This document shows, piece by piece, positions 1-13,583 of a stretch of DNA of 64,000 nucleotides (its first letter is position 1; every line of letters begins with the position of its first letter). The stretch spans positions 38,418 to 102,417 of the forward strand of contig NZ_PVTP01000014.1 of assembly GCF_003003285.1 (NCBI RefSeq). The letters run 5' to 3'. The translations under genes and the position numbers were made by a program. This DNA comes from Yoonia maritima. Lineage in GTDB: Bacteria > Pseudomonadota > Alphaproteobacteria > Rhodobacterales > Rhodobacteraceae. The notes below the pieces were generated by a model, which was given only the letters and a program-made list of their open reading frames with translations, searched no databases and had not been told where the DNA came from.

Positions 1-414
1 TGCTTGGTCTTGGGGGCTATCGCCTGTGGTGGCTGTCGGCGCTGTGGAAATTCCGGGGACTTGATCGGTGTATCCAAGCCCCGGACGATCAAACGCGGTC
101 ACAGTATACCGGTCGGTAAGCTGATCCATCAGTGAGAAGGTGAAATCACGTAAGTTGCCACCTGCGCCATGTAGCAAAATCAGGTGTGGGCCTTGGCCCG
201 ATTGCACATAGTGAACCCGTCGCCCCTCAACGCTCACGAAATCCCCCAACGGAGGGTAGCTTTGTTCAGCCTTCGTCGCGCGGTTTTGCGCGCCGCAACC
301 GGTAAGCACTGCGCCAAATCCCAGTGCCAACGTAGCAAGTTTAAGCGTTTTGCGTCCCAATTTTGTCCAACTCAAAATGTGTGGTCTGATAGATCTGGTT
401 GATCCAATTACCAT
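1..414 (-). CDS. alpha/beta hydrolase, probable lipoprotein (partial, C-terminus outside window)
   Basis: The frame is open from the window edge to an ATG at 414. The N-terminus has a basic stretch, a hydrophobic run and a lipobox ending LTGC, so it is probably an exported lipoprotein. It then reads [14 protein letters not shown], the oxyanion-hole HG motif of alpha/beta hydrolases, and [12 protein letters not shown], the strand before the nucleophile elbow; the catalytic triad lies beyond the window. The start is uncertain: ATG at 414 overlaps the end of metA by 74 bases, while a TTG at 360 overlaps it by 20 and gives a more usual lipoprotein signal. It is downstream of metA on the same strand. 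The substrate cannot be inferred. Confidence 0.75.
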   Translation of the reverse strand, partial: MVIGSTRSIRPHILSWTKLGRKTLKLATLALGFGAVLTGCGAQNRATKAEQSYPPLGDFVSVEGRRVHYVQSGQGPHLILLHGAGGNLRDFTFSLMDQLTDRYTVTAFDRPGLGYTDQVPGISTAPTATTGDSPQDQA

Positions 415-1267
415 ATAAGAGATGCGCGTGACTTTTCCACCGATTGAGTGGCTGTTTCGTTGGGTCATCATCGGGGTAATAGTTCAAAGGCACGGTAATG
501 GCGGTACCTGCTTCGACATCCCGATCATATTCTTGCTTTAATGTGCCGCTGTCGTATTCATAGTGGTTAAAAATATAAAGCGCGCGATGCGCAGGATCTT
601 CAACCAAACAGGGGCCGGCCTCATCGCTGGTAATCAGCGTCTTTAACCCGTTCGCTGCATCGATTTCATCTTGGCGCATTTCGGTCCAACGACTTACTGG
701 AATGACGCAATCATCCGAGAACCCCATGAGATAAGGTGACGCGCTATCAATTAGGTGATGGCGGTAGCAACCAAATAGCTTTTCGTCGAGAATATGCTTT
801 TGTACTCCGTGGAAGTAGTTGATCATCGCCATCCCCCCCCAACAAACGCCAAAGGTAGAATGCACATTGGTCTGTGTCCATTCGAACACCTGCTTGAGTT
901 CATCCCAATAGGTCACATCCGTGAATGGTAGATGCTCAATCGGGGCGCCGGTGATGATCAAGCCGTCAAATTTTTGATCGGTGACCTCGCTGAACGGCAC
1001 ATAGAATTCTGCCATGTGCTCGGCTGCGGTGTTTTTCGTCTGGTGCTCGGACATCCGGATCAGTGTCAGCTCAATCTGAAGTGGGGTTGCCCCAATTAGT
1101 CGGGCAAACTGATTTTCGGTCTGAATTTTCTTGGGCATCAGGTTCAACAATGCGATCCGCAGCGGGCGGATATCCTGACGAGCGGCCTGTTCTTCGCCCA
1201 TGACGCTCACACCTTCGCGTGACAAAACGTCAAAGGCGGGCAGGGCGGAAGGCAGTTTGATTGGCAT
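341..1267 (-). CDS. metA: homoserine O-acyltransferase, predicted acetyl-CoA specific
   Basis: Acylates homoserine in the first committed step of methionine synthesis, in the cytoplasm. The 308-residue length is usual for the MetA family. Cys142 in FGVCWGG is the catalytic nucleophile, and His235 and Glu237 in FNHYEYD complete the active site. Residue 111, in GAPIEHLPF, is Glu. Published work on Bacillus MetA showed that Glu at 111 favours acetyl-CoA and Gly, as in E. coli, favours succinyl-CoA, so this enzyme is predicted to be an acetyltransferase despite its name. The ATG at 1267 follows TAGGACGA. Only 41 bases separate it from the upstream gene on the same strand; I saw no SAM riboswitch there. 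Confidence 0.95.
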   Translation of the reverse strand: MPIKLPSALPAFDVLSREGVSVMGEEQAARQDIRPLRIALLNLMPKKIQTENQFARLIGATPLQIELTLIRMSEHQTKNTAAEHMAEFYVPFSEVTDQKFDGLIITGAPIEHLPFTDVTYWDELKQVFEWTQTNVHSTFGVCWGGMAMINYFHGVQKHILDEKLFGCYRHHLIDSASPYLMGFSDDCVIPVSRWTEMRQDEIDAANGLKTLITSDEAGPCLVEDPAHRALYIFNHYEYDSGTLKQEYDRDVEAGTAITVPLNYYPDDDPTKQPLNRWKSHAHLLYGNWINQIYQTTHFELDKIGTQNA

Positions 1268-1308
1268 AGTATTCGTCCTAAAGCAGCAGGGATTAAGAAA
1301 TATGGTTC

Positions 1309-2172
1309 TTACCCGCGCATCTCAAGTGCGTCAGCGATCATGCCAACAAAGCCCTCCGATTCTTTGACCGATGCGACTGCATCCATCGGTACCGTAATGC
1401 CCCAGCGTTCTGCCATGGCGCGATAGCGCGGCTGACGGTGCGCGAGCGCCTTTGCAAAGGCCCAGCGGATAAAGTCATCTGGGTTTACCTTGTCAGGGGC
1501 AACGTTAAATTCCACCAGATATGCGTTCCATGTGTTCAGTAAGAAAACAGGATCATAGGACATTGGTTTCGGTTCGCGATCAAAGCGGCGCACGAGTTCG
1601 GCCGTATGCGCGTCAGAACCTTCGATCCAAACGATCAGCGTTTTTGAAGCCAGATCTGTCATGATCGGATCGTTAGGGTTATTGGCATCAACCCATTCAC
1701 AAATCGATCCACCTGTATCGCAGATGAAATGTGGATACTGGTAAAGGTCGTGCGATCGTTCAATGAAATGCCCGGTATCATGTAATGCGGCGACTTCGGC
1801 CTGCTGGAATTGGTCTTGGCGTCGGGTATATTCATCCCAAGGCAATCCGCCTTGATCAGGGTCGCCGGGTTTACCCAAATACGAAGACATCGGTTTCAGA
1901 TCGTTGAACGAGATGTTTGACCCGATATAAATGCTGTCAGAGCGCAGAAGATCGCGCAGAAATGGCACCTTCATTGCTTCGCGTTTGGCGTTATCCGCAA
2001 TCAGTTCGCCCATGTAGCGCGTACCGATCCGATAATCGATGGAATAGTGAAACCAATCACCCTGTTCGCGCAGCATGGAAGACAGATACGTCTTGCCCAA
2101 GCCTGACATAGCAAACAGTAAAACACGTTTTTGCGGCGCGGCGCGCCACTCGGATGCGGAACTATAAATCAT
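1309..2172 (-). CDS. P-loop ATPase or kinase-like protein of unknown function
   Basis: A 287-residue protein. Near the N-terminus [19 protein letters not shown] resembles a Walker A loop with Ala in place of the first Gly, followed by many acidic and aromatic residues typical of small nucleoside or metabolite kinases. No membrane segment or signal is visible. It lies just upstream of metA on the same strand, 41 bases apart, and is divergent from the alcohol dehydrogenase-like gene at 2305. I do not recognise a named family. A phosphotransferase or ATPase role is inferred from the P-loop only. Confidence 0.8.
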   Translation of the reverse strand: MIYSSASEWRAAPQKRVLLFAMSGLGKTYLSSMLREQGDWFHYSIDYRIGTRYMGELIADNAKREAMKVPFLRDLLRSDSIYIGSNISFNDLKPMSSYLGKPGDPDQGGLPWDEYTRRQDQFQQAEVAALHDTGHFIERSHDLYQYPHFICDTGGSICEWVDANNPNDPIMTDLASKTLIVWIEGSDAHTAELVRRFDREPKPMSYDPVFLLNTWNAYLVEFNVAPDKVNPDDFIRWAFAKALAHRQPRYRAMAERWGITVPMDAVASVKESEGFVGMIADALEMRG

Positions 2173-2304
2173 GAACTCTGGGTAACGGGATATGTGCTAA
2201 TCTGCCAGTAATAAATTTACGTCGCTTTTGGGAAACCCCTGCGCTTGTTTAGGAAACGCGCCATGACTAACTGACGTTTAACAATATGAAACAAAGGACA
2301 AAAT

Positions 2305-3285
2305 ATGCGTGCCGTTATTCATGATACATTCGGTGAACCCGCTGACGTGTTAAAGCCCGCCGACGTTGAGACGCCTGCGCCTGCAGCGGGCGAATTGTTG
2401 ATCAAAACGACCCTGTCACCGATCCATAATCATGACCTTTGGACAATCCGTGGCAACTATGGCTACAAACCGGAACTGCCCGGGGCCATCGGCGGGTCAG
2501 AGGCTGTGGGTGTCATCGATGCCGTAGGCGATGGCGTTGATGATGCGATGATCGGCCAGCGTGTGGCAATCGCAGGGGTGCACGGCACATGGGCCGAATA
2601 TTTTGTCGCGCCAGCGGCTGGTGTGTTGCCGTTGCCTGATGTGATTTCAGACAGTCTAGGTGCACAATTGATTGCAATGCCATTCAGCGCGATTTCACTT
2701 CTCGAAACGTTGAAAGCCACGAAGGGTGATTGGATCATTCAAACCGCTGCTAATGGTGCGGTTGGTAAGATTATGAACGTGTTGGCCAAGGCGCGTGGGA
2801 TCAATCTTTTGAACCTCGTGCGCCGTCCTCAGGCCGCACAAGAGCTGGCGGACATGGGTATCGAGAACGTGCTTGTCACAACCGATGCCGATTGGAAAGA
2901 AGCGGCAAGCGCCATCGTCGGCACGTCAGGTGCTGTTTCCGCGATTGATTCTGTTGGTGGTGACCTTGCAAATGACCTAACCGACCTCCTCGCGGTTGAC
3001 GGTGAACTGGTGGTTTTTGGTACAGCAACAGGCGCGCCTCTGACCTTGTCATCGGGCACCTTGATTATGAAGCACATAGCGGTCAAAGGTTTCTGGGGCT
3101 CGCGCGTCAGCGCAGACCTGCCTGAGGAAGACCGCAAGCGCCTTATCACCGAATTGGTGACGCTTGCTGCAACTGGTAAACTTACCCTTGCAGATGGCGG
3201 TTCATTTGGCTTGGATGCTGTCACCGATGCAATCCAGGCCGCATTGAAGCCGGGTCGTAAGGGTAAGGTAATGATCCAGCCCTAA
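2305..3285 (+). CDS. zinc-type (MDR) dehydrogenase, enoyl reductase / quinone reductase-like
   Basis: A 326-residue medium-chain dehydrogenase/reductase. The N-terminal half is a GroES-like domain (APAAGELLIKTTLSPIHNHD, and IGGSEAVGVIDAVGDGV). The C-terminal half is a Rossmann fold with QTAANGAVGKIMNVLAKARG, which resembles the NADPH loop of trans-2-enoyl-CoA reductases (MECR/Etr1) and quinone reductases. The cysteine ligands for structural zinc are absent. The likely reaction is NADPH-dependent reduction of an enoyl thioester or quinone; the substrate is unknown. It is transcribed alone, divergent from the P-loop gene and convergent with mnmA. Confidence 0.85.
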   Translation: MRAVIHDTFGEPADVLKPADVETPAPAAGELLIKTTLSPIHNHDLWTIRGNYGYKPELPGAIGGSEAVGVIDAVGDGVDDAMIGQRVAIAGVHGTWAEYFVAPAAGVLPLPDVISDSLGAQLIAMPFSAISLLETLKATKGDWIIQTAANGAVGKIMNVLAKARGINLLNLVRRPQAAQELADMGIENVLVTTDADWKEAASAIVGTSGAVSAIDSVGGDLANDLTDLLAVDGELVVFGTATGAPLTLSSGTLIMKHIAVKGFWGSRVSADLPEEDRKRLITELVTLAATGKLTLADGGSFGLDAVTDAIQAALKPGRKGKVMIQP

Positions 3286-3291
3286 GTCATC

Positions 3292-3314
3292 GCGCGGCGT
3301 ATTATGCGCCGCGC
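3292..3314. terminator. GC-rich hairpin between convergent genes
   Basis: Perfect 8-bp stem GCGCGGCG / CGCCGCGC with a 7-base loop, lying across the stop of mnmA and just after the MDR gene. No T-run follows in either direction, so termination here is only a weak inference. Confidence 0.4.
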
Positions 3315-4441
3315 CAAATCCAACCACCACCCAAAACACGTGTGCTATCAGGGTCGTAGAATACACAGGCTTGCCCTGGTGATACGCCTTGTTCGGCAAC
3401 CATCAGTTCCACTTCGGCTTCGGTTTCTGAGATAGGGCGCAATATCGCATCGGTTGGTGGACGCGTTGACCGCACGCGCACCATAATATTGCGTTCTTTC
3501 ATATCGCTGAACTTCTCGTCGCCCAGCCAGTTAATTTCACGTATCGGAACACGTCGGGTAGCCAGCATATCACGCGGGCCGACGATGACGTGTTTTTTGT
3601 CGACGTCGAGTTTGACCACGTACAGCGGATCGGCCAAGCCACCAATGCCTAAGCCGCGGCGTTGTCCGACAGTATAGTGGATCACGCCCTTGTGGGTGCC
3701 CAGCACGTTACCGTCCACATCAACGATATCGCCAGCTTCGGCAGAACCGGGGCGCAGTTTTTCGATCAGCTTTGCGTAGTTGCCATCGGGCACAAAGCAG
3801 ATGTCTTGGCTGTCGGGTTTGTCCGCGACGCTCAGACCATATTTTGTGGCAAGCGCACGGGTTTCGTCTTTGGATTTCAAGTGGCCTAGCGGAAACCGCA
3901 GATAGTCCAGTTGATCCTGAGTAGTCGAAAACAAGAAATAGCTTTGGTCGCGGTTACCGTCAGCGGCTGAATGCAGTTCTGCTTTTGTGTCGCCCATTTG
4001 ACGTTGGATGTAATGACCTGTTGCCATGCAGTCAGCATCTAAGTCTTTGGCGGTTTCCAGCAAGTCTTTGAATTTCACGCGCTCGTTGCAGCGAATGCAT
4101 GGCACTGGCGTCGCACCCGCAAGGTAGCTGTCAGCGAATTCATCAATCACAGCCTCGCGGAAAGTGTTTTCGTAATCCAGCACATAATGCGGAAAACCCA
4201 TTTCTTCTGCGACGCGGCGGGCGTCGTGAATATCGCGGCCAGCGCAGCAGGCACCTTTTTTAGCCAAGGCTGCACCATGATCATAAAGCTGCAATGTGAC
4301 GCCAACCACATCATAGCCTTCTTCGGCCAGTTGCGCCGCCACAACAGAGCTATCGACGCCGCCAGACATGGCAACGACAACACGTGTTTGCGCGGGTGGC
4401 TTGGCAAAGCCGAGAGAGTTCAACGCCGAATCAAGGGGCAT
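3302..4441 (-). CDS. mnmA: tRNA 2-thiouridine(34) synthase
   Basis: Adenylates and thiolates the wobble uridine of tRNA Lys, Glu and Gln using sulfur relayed from a persulfide carrier. The PP-loop SGGVDSS is at residues 26-32. The catalytic pair is Cys115 (TPVPCIRCN) and Cys215 ([10 protein letters not shown]), matching Cys102 and Cys199 of E. coli MnmA. DQSYFLF and the C-terminal beta-barrel motif GQACVFYD are also present. At 379 residues it is a full-length family member. The start at 4441 keeps the usual short N-terminal extension. It is convergent with the MDR gene and divergent from sciP. Confidence 0.96.
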   Translation of the reverse strand: MPLDSALNSLGFAKPPAQTRVVVAMSGGVDSSVVAAQLAEEGYDVVGVTLQLYDHGAALAKKGACCAGRDIHDARRVAEEMGFPHYVLDYENTFREAVIDEFADSYLAGATPVPCIRCNERVKFKDLLETAKDLDADCMATGHYIQRQMGDTKAELHSAADGNRDQSYFLFSTTQDQLDYLRFPLGHLKSKDETRALATKYGLSVADKPDSQDICFVPDGNYAKLIEKLRPGSAEAGDIVDVDGNVLGTHKGVIHYTVGQRRGLGIGGLADPLYVVKLDVDKKHVIVGPRDMLATRRVPIREINWLGDEKFSDMKERNIMVRVRSTRPPTDAILRPISETEAEVELMVAEQGVSPGQACVFYDPDSTRVLGGGWIWRGA

Positions 4442-4571
4442 GGTGCGTCCAATTAGATAGAGTTTGATATGAAATATAGGAAAATGCGCCGTACTCTCAA
4501 GGGCTGGTTATACGAAGCGTTAAGTCATTTTGCAGATAACCTTGTCCGGGAGTAATCTAAAGGGGTGTGAA

Positions 4572-4850
4572 ATGTATTTACGCAAAGTTGAAGGACCGAG
4601 GTCTGTTACCTTGCCTGATGGATCAGTGATGACACGCGCGGATTTACCAAGCGAGCAGACGAGGCGTTGGGTGGCGTCGCGCAAGGCGGCTGTTGTTCGG
4701 GCCGTCGCCGCGGGATTAATCCTGCGCAAAGAGGCGTTGGAACGGTACGGATTATCAGATGAGGAATTTGCCGAATGGGAGAACGCCGTCGCACATCACG
4801 GGGAGGGGGCATTGAAGGCGACAGCGTTACAACATTATAGACAACTTTGA
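4572..4850 (+). CDS. sciP: SciP, DUF1153 inhibitor of CtrA-dependent transcription
   Basis: A 92-residue member of DUF1153. In Caulobacter SciP binds CtrA and blocks RNA polymerase recruitment at CtrA promoters. The sequence starts MYLRKVEGPRSVTLPDG and contains an HTH-like core, LRKEALERYGLSDEEFAEWE. A frame upstream of the ATG stays open but lacks a ribosome-binding site; AAAGGGGTG a few bases before 4572 supports this start. It lies 91 bases upstream of ctrA on the same strand, so the regulator and its inhibitor are neighbours. Confidence 0.92.
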   Translation: MYLRKVEGPRSVTLPDGSVMTRADLPSEQTRRWVASRKAAVVRAVAAGLILRKEALERYGLSDEEFAEWENAVAHHGEGALKATALQHYRQL

Positions 4851-4876
4851 GTTGAATTGCTACGGGAGATTATGTG

Positions 4877-4892
4877 GTAACGGGTGGTTAAC
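4877..4892 (+). promoter_or_regulatory. near-consensus CtrA box upstream of ctrA
   Basis: GTAA-N7-TTAAC matches the CtrA consensus TTAA-N7-TTAAC except for one base. It lies about 50 bases before the ctrA start. A further TTAAC follows at 4908-4912. Autoregulation of ctrA is known in Caulobacter; here it is inferred. Confidence 0.5.
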
Positions 4893-4941
4893 CATTCGGT
4901 GTTTAGGTTAACAAGACAAACGATAGAGCGGAGAACCCCAA

Positions 4942-5655
4942 ATGCGTGTCTTGCTGGTCGAGGACGACCCAACAACATCCAAAAGCATTGAACTGATGCT
5001 GACCCATGCGAACCTGAACGTCTACGCGACGGATCTTGGTGAAGAGGGGATCGATCTTGCGAAGCTATATGATTACGATCTGATCTTACTTGATCTGAAT
5101 CTGCCGGATATGAATGGCTATGAGGTATTGCGTCAGCTGCGCCTAAGCCGGATTGATACGCCAATTCTTATCCTGTCGGGCGATGATGGTACAGAGAGCA
5201 AACTCAAAGGGTTTGGCTTTGGTGCGGATGATTATCTGACGAAACCTTTCCACCGCGAAGAACTTGTTGCACGCATTCATGCGATTATTCGACGCTCCAA
5301 GGGGCATGCGCAGTCCATCATCAAAACGGGTCGCATTGACGTTAATCTAGATGCCAAAACGGTGAGCGTGGGCGGAAGCACGGTGCATCTGACAGGCAAG
5401 GAATACCAGATGCTCGAGCTTCTGAGTTTGCGTAAAGGGACGACGCTGACAAAAGAGATGTTCCTTAACCATCTTTACGGCGGGATGGATGAACCTGAAC
5501 TTAAAATCATCGACGTTTTCATCTGTAAGTTGCGCAAGAAGCTGAGCGAGGCCACCGCAGGTGAAAATTATATCGAAACCGTTTGGGGGCGTGGTTATGT
5601 TCTGCGTGATCCTGAACCGGTTTCACAAGTCGAACCAATAGCGGTGAGCGCGTAA
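4942..5655 (+). CDS. ctrA: cell-cycle response regulator CtrA
   Basis: OmpR-family response regulator. Residues 1-115 form the receiver domain, with acidic pocket Glu7-Asp8-Asp9, phospho-acceptor Asp51 ([14 protein letters not shown]) and Lys in YLTKPF. The C-terminal half is a winged helix ([25 protein letters not shown] region, VWGRGYVL). In Caulobacter it controls division and DNA methylation; in Rhodobacteraceae it is not essential and controls motility and the gene transfer agent. The 237-residue length is full. A CtrA-like box precedes it, and sciP is directly upstream. Confidence 0.97.
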   Translation: MRVLLVEDDPTTSKSIELMLTHANLNVYATDLGEEGIDLAKLYDYDLILLDLNLPDMNGYEVLRQLRLSRIDTPILILSGDDGTESKLKGFGFGADDYLTKPFHREELVARIHAIIRRSKGHAQSIIKTGRIDVNLDAKTVSVGGSTVHLTGKEYQMLELLSLRKGTTLTKEMFLNHLYGGMDEPELKIIDVFICKLRKKLSEATAGENYIETVWGRGYVLRDPEPVSQVEPIAVSA

Positions 5656-5732
5656 AACGCGTAGCCGTTTCTAAAGCTCAGGTTTTATTTCGGCGCTGAT
5701 AGGCTCTGGACGACAAAGAGCTGGTTGCCTAA

Positions 5733-10018
<4,286 letters not shown>

Positions 10019-10107
10019 CTGTTTTGTTCGCAAATGTTCTCAAAAAGTTCTTTACGGAGGGTTAATTGTGTGAGAACAAAGTAGAAACAGAACAAAGGAG
10101 CAACAGA

Positions 10108-10230
10108 ATGGCTAAGGAAATCAAAGACGTTATTGTCCGGTCCCGTGACACGATTATCTCTGATGCGCTTGGCGTTGTTGCTTTGATGGTCATGTTGTTT
10201 GTCGGATTATCCCTGCCCGGATTAGTCTGA
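10108..10230 (+). CDS. small membrane protein, 40 residues
   Basis: ATG at 10108 follows a good ribosome-binding site, AAAGGAG at 10094-10100. The protein starts MAKEIKDVIVRSRDTIISDA with a soluble, charged N-terminus and ends in one hydrophobic segment of about 20 residues (LGVVALMVMLFVGLSLPGL). This fits a single-pass small membrane protein. It lies 89 bases after recG and before the terminator at 10376. I believe similar short proteins occur in other Rhodobacteraceae, but cannot confirm. Function unknown. Confidence 0.65.
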   Translation: MAKEIKDVIVRSRDTIISDALGVVALMVMLFVGLSLPGLV

Positions 10231-10375
10231 CGTGCCTGCGCGACGCGGGTTTGGTTTCCCTCACATTGCACTGTCCCACATACGCAATGCTGAATGACCT
10301 GCCTGTCTAATATCCTGAACGGGGTTTTGCCTCTCCCGAAGGAAGTTTAACCGAACCCGTGTCGCGAAAAACCTG

Positions 10376-10412
10376 CCGCCGCCACTCTGTCCCGGGTGTG
10401 CGGCGGTTTTTT
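10376..10412. terminator. bidirectional intrinsic terminator
   Basis: Stem CCGCCGC / GCGGCGG, extended by CAC/GTG with a bulge, followed by six T on the plus strand. On the minus strand the same stem is followed by GTTTTT. It closes the small membrane protein gene on one side and the NifU-like gene on the other. Confidence 0.75.
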
Positions 10413-10857
10413 ATGCGTCTGTCTTAGAAGCCTCGAGCGCATCAAGCGTTGCATCAAACGCAAGTAGGATTGAAGCGTGGCGGTTCTTGTAGTCTTTTGC
10501 AGGCTGTAGAACCTCAAGATCGTTGAACGGGGCAGCAGGGACCGCACCGTCGTTCTTGAGCATATCAAATAGCTGATCACGTCCCGCTTTGATCTGCCCG
10601 GGTGTTAGGCCAACGATATTTGCCCCAACCACCGCCGCTGCCGCCTGACCAAGCGCGCATGCTTTTACGTCTTGGCCGTAGTCGGTGATAACCCCGTCGT
10701 CTAGTTGGACATCTACCGTCACCGTCGATCCACAAAGTGGTGCGCGTTTCTTTGCGGTTGCTGTCGGCGTATTGAGCCGGGTCGTTCGTGGCATATCCGC
10801 TGCCAACGCCAGAATCCGACCGGAATAGAGTTTGATCATATCTGTTTCTGCTGACAT
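10411..10857 (-). CDS. NifU/SufU-type iron-sulfur scaffold-like protein
   Basis: A 148-residue protein with the NifU N-terminal fold. Cysteines occur in RAPLCGSTV and VKACALGQAAA, two of the three cluster-binding cysteines of IscU/SufU. The third cysteine is replaced in RHASILLAFDA, as I recall for alphaproteobacterial relatives. It probably helps assemble or transfer Fe-S clusters, though loss of one ligand makes classical scaffold activity uncertain. It is divergent from hisI with a 67-base gap, and ends in the shared terminator at 10376. Confidence 0.82.
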   Translation of the reverse strand: MSAETDMIKLYSGRILALAADMPRTTRLNTPTATAKKRAPLCGSTVTVDVQLDDGVITDYGQDVKACALGQAAAAVVGANIVGLTPGQIKAGRDQLFDMLKNDGAVPAAPFNDLEVLQPAKDYKNRHASILLAFDATLDALEASKTDA

Positions 10858-10924
10858 GGCGTTTGCCCTTCTGAACGGTTCCCCTTAGATAGTCCGAAGA
10901 CATTCAGTTGCAAAGGGTTTCACC

Positions 10925-11287
10925 ATGTCATTTGATCCAAACAGTTTGAAATACAATGACGCAGGTCTGATCCCGGCAATTGCCCGAGACAGCGTTTCAG
11001 GTGAAGTGCTGATGATGGCATGGATGAATGCAGAGGCGGTCGTTAAGACATTGGAAACCGGTCGAGTGACCTATTGGTCCCGTTCGCGCCAAGAGTTCTG
11101 GATTAAAGGCGAAACCAGCGGCCACACGCAGGAATTGGTTGCGTTCAAAATTGACTGTGATCGTGATTGCCTGTTGGTCGAGGTCAAGCAGGTGGGCGCG
11201 GCCTGTCACACTGGTCGCCGGACATGTTTCTTTACCACGGTTGTTGATGGTGAAGAAATGGTGACCGAAGCGCCAATGGAGGAGTAG
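10925..11287 (+). CDS. hisI: phosphoribosyl-AMP cyclohydrolase
   Basis: Third step of histidine synthesis, opening the adenine ring of phosphoribosyl-AMP. The protein has 120 residues, the size of a stand-alone HisI without the HisE domain. The metal-binding region reads [11 protein letters not shown], then [13 protein letters not shown] (Cys78, Cys94, Cys101 as zinc ligands; Asp77, Asp79, Asp81 for magnesium). The substrate motif [19 protein letters not shown] is intact. A CTCC/GGAG terminator follows directly. No other his gene is in the window. Confidence 0.96.
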   Translation: MSFDPNSLKYNDAGLIPAIARDSVSGEVLMMAWMNAEAVVKTLETGRVTYWSRSRQEFWIKGETSGHTQELVAFKIDCDRDCLLVEVKQVGAACHTGRRTCFFTTVVDGEEMVTEAPMEE

Positions 11288-11294
11288 TTACGCG

Positions 11295-11314
11295 CTCCGC
11301 GCGGGAGTATTTTT
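11295..11314 (+). terminator. Rhodobacteraceae-style terminator after hisI
   Basis: CTCC-GCGCG-GGAG followed by TATTTTT. The short stem with GGGAGTATTTTT is very common at gene ends in this family. It also reaches the 3' end of gluQ on the other strand. Confidence 0.6.
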
Positions 11315-12152
11315 AGCAAGATGATGGTGGAAGTCCCACAAGGCGACGAATGTCGTCTGGTGTGGCCCCTTCGGCGCGATATTTTGACAGGGCTTTTGAT
11401 TTATCTATCTTCGCCAATCGCTTACCGTTGCCATCGGTTATCAATGGGTGGTGGTGATACTGTTGCATTGGCCATCTCATGATGCTTTGGAGAAGCACCT
11501 GAAATGGTGTCTGTGCCCAAAGATCCATGCCGCGTACGACATGCGTAACGCCTTGCAACGCGTCATCGTGAACGCAAGCGAGATGATAGGCCGGGTCGCC
11601 CGTGTTTTTTCGGATAAGGACAGTGTCACCAATGTCTGTGAAAAGATGATCAGGGTCGATATCATGCCTAATGGATGCGCCCGATGAAAGCTCAGTAAAC
11701 GTTATCGGCTGATCGAGTTGTTGCAAGGTGGCGCTGATGTTCAGCCTGACCGCATCACCGGGCTGTGCGTCATTCATTGGGCGGTGCCGACAGGTTCCTG
11801 GATAGACGAGCCCTTCGACACCGGGCACAGCCCCAGCATCTTGGATATCACGTCTAGTGCAAGAGCAAGGGAATACCAACTGGCGCTTTGCCAGTTGTTC
11901 AATGACGCGGTTATAGTCGGGGGTGTGATCTGATTGTCGCCGTACAGGCAACGGCCAATCTAACCCCAGCCAGCGCAGATCATCATAAATTGCTTGCTCG
12001 AACTCGGTGCGGGCGCGGGTGCTGTCGGTGTCTTCAATGCGCAGCAGCGCGGTCCCGCCGAGTTTTGCCGCAATATCCCAAACCGTCAGAGCGGAATAGG
12101 CATGCCCCAAATGCAATGGACCAGTGGGCGATGGGGCAAACCGCGTGATCAT
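11313..12152 (-). CDS. gluQ: glutamyl-Q tRNA(Asp) synthetase
   Basis: Attaches glutamate to queuosine in the anticodon of tRNA(Asp). It is a 279-residue relative of the glutamyl-tRNA synthetase catalytic domain without the anticodon-binding domain. The HIGH-like motif is in APSPTGPLHLGHAYSA, the KMSKS-like motif is GKRLAKIDKS, and the zinc ligands are in FPCSCTRRD and YPGTCRHR. The ATG directly abuts the stop codon of trmFO on the same strand, so the two tRNA-modification genes are probably cotranscribed. Confidence 0.94.
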   Translation of the reverse strand: MITRFAPSPTGPLHLGHAYSALTVWDIAAKLGGTALLRIEDTDSTRARTEFEQAIYDDLRWLGLDWPLPVRRQSDHTPDYNRVIEQLAKRQLVFPCSCTRRDIQDAGAVPGVEGLVYPGTCRHRPMNDAQPGDAVRLNISATLQQLDQPITFTELSSGASIRHDIDPDHLFTDIGDTVLIRKNTGDPAYHLACVHDDALQGVTHVVRGMDLWAQTPFQVLLQSIMRWPMQQYHHHPLITDGNGKRLAKIDKSKALSKYRAEGATPDDIRRLVGLPPSSC

Positions 12153-13496
12153 TTACACGGTCTGAGCTAGCCACGCCTGCCAATCCAACTTGGCGCGATC
12201 TGTGTAGCCTTTGTAGCGGTCTTTACGGTTGCGACGCCCATTCTTCGCACCTTCAAGAGCTGGGAACAGGCCAAAATTGACGTTCATAGGCTGGAATGTC
12301 TTCGCTTCTGCGCCGCCCGTAATATGCGTAACCAGCGCGCCCATTGCTGTCGTGTTTGGAACTGCAGGCAGTGTTTTTCCAGTTAGTTCTGCGACGGCTA
12401 GCCGCCCGGCAAGAAGGCCCATAGCAGCGCTTTCTACATAGCCTTCAACGCCTGTAATCTGTCCTGCAAAGCGGATATTCGGGCGCGAGCGCAGGCGCAT
12501 TTGTTCATCAAGCAATGTTGGCGAGTTGATGAATGTGTTCCTATGAATACCGCCAAGTCGCGCAAATTCGGCGTTTTCAAGCGCAGGAATTGTTTTAAAA
12601 ACAGCCTTTTGTGCGCCGTACTTCATTTTTGTTTGGAACCCGACGATATTGTATAATGTGCCAAGGGCATTGTCGCGACGCAGCTGAACAACCGCATAAG
12701 GTTTGTTCTCTGGATCATTGGCGTTGGTTAGGCCAACAGGTTTCATCGGTCCAAAACGAAGCGTTTCGCGACCACGTTCTGCCATTACCTCAATCGGCAA
12801 GCAGCCGTCGAAATAGCCGGCGGTTTCGCCTTCTTTGAATTCGGTCTTTTCGGCCGCAAGGAGCGCGTCAATAAAGGCCTCGTACTGGTCTTTATTCATC
12901 GGGCAATTGAGGTAGGCGGTACGCTCTTCTTCGGTCTCACCTTTATCGTAGCGTGACTGCATCCATGCCACATCCATATTGATGCTTTCATGGTAAACAA
13001 TTGGAGCAATAGCATCAAAGAACGCGAGCGCCTCGGCGCTGGTTTCGGCTTGGATGGCCTTTGCCAAGCTACCCGATGTCAGCGGCCCGGTCGCGATGAT
13101 CCAATTGCCGTCGGTAGGTAGGTTGGTGATTTCATCATATGAAATTGAGATGTTCGGATGCGATTTTAGCGCAGCGGTCACGCTTTCTGCAAATGGGTCA
13201 CGATCCACGGCCAATGCGCCGCCGGCAGGCAAGCGGTGCTTTTCAGCCGTTTGCATAATCAACCCATTGGCTTGACGCATTTCCCAGTGCAGCAAACCAA
13301 CGGCATTTTGTTCGTGATCATCTGACCTGAATGAGTTGGAGCACACCATCTCGCCCAAGTTGCCAGTACGGTGCGCAAAGGTTTCTACCTTCGGGCGCAT
13401 TTCGTGAATGACAACCCGTAGCCCTGCGTTTGCAGCCTGCCAAGCGGCCTCTGATCCGGCCATGCCGCCGCCGATGATGTTCAGTGTATTTTTCAT
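12153..13496 (-). CDS. trmFO: folate/FAD-dependent tRNA (uracil-5-)-methyltransferase
   Basis: Makes ribothymidine 54 in the T-loop of tRNA using methylene-tetrahydrofolate and FAD. The dinucleotide-binding motif [13 protein letters not shown] is at the N-terminus, followed by HEMRP and [15 protein letters not shown] motifs (here [17 protein letters not shown]), and the C-terminal FAQI-like [23 protein letters not shown] at 13496 places the FAD motif a few residues from the start, as in the family. An open frame extends to 13538 but adds unrelated residues. It is upstream of gluQ. Confidence 0.94.
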   Translation of the reverse strand: MKNTLNIIGGGMAGSEAAWQAANAGLRVVIHEMRPKVETFAHRTGNLGEMVCSNSFRSDDHEQNAVGLLHWEMRQANGLIMQTAEKHRLPAGGALAVDRDPFAESVTAALKSHPNISISYDEITNLPTDGNWIIATGPLTSGSLAKAIQAETSAEALAFFDAIAPIVYHESINMDVAWMQSRYDKGETEEERTAYLNCPMNKDQYEAFIDALLAAEKTEFKEGETAGYFDGCLPIEVMAERGRETLRFGPMKPVGLTNANDPENKPYAVVQLRRDNALGTLYNIVGFQTKMKYGAQKAVFKTIPALENAEFARLGGIHRNTFINSPTLLDEQMRLRSRPNIRFAGQITGVEGYVESAAMGLLAGRLAVAELTGKTLPAVPNTTAMGALVTHITGGAEAKTFQPMNVNFGLFPALEGAKNGRRNRKDRYKGYTDRAKLDWQAWLAQTV

Positions 13497-13527
13497 GATT
13501 GTCATGTAGAGCGCGACGTCAATAATT

Positions 13528-13558
13528 AAAAGGCCCACAGTAACTAAACTGCGGGCCC
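13528..13558 (-). terminator. intrinsic terminator
   Basis: On the minus strand GGCCCGCAGT pairs with ACTGTGGGCC (one G-U pair), followed by TTTT. It terminates the outer-membrane-like gene at 13584, separating it from trmFO. Confidence 0.75.
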
Positions 13559-13583
13559 GTTAAAAATGGTAATAATCGCGGAT

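Noticed and set aside
1268..1308. SAM-II type riboswitch before metA
   Set aside because: Only 41 bases are available and the expected pseudoknot blocks are not visible.
13497..13538. Longer trmFO start
   Set aside because: The extra residues are unlike the family and the FAD motif is normally near residue 10.
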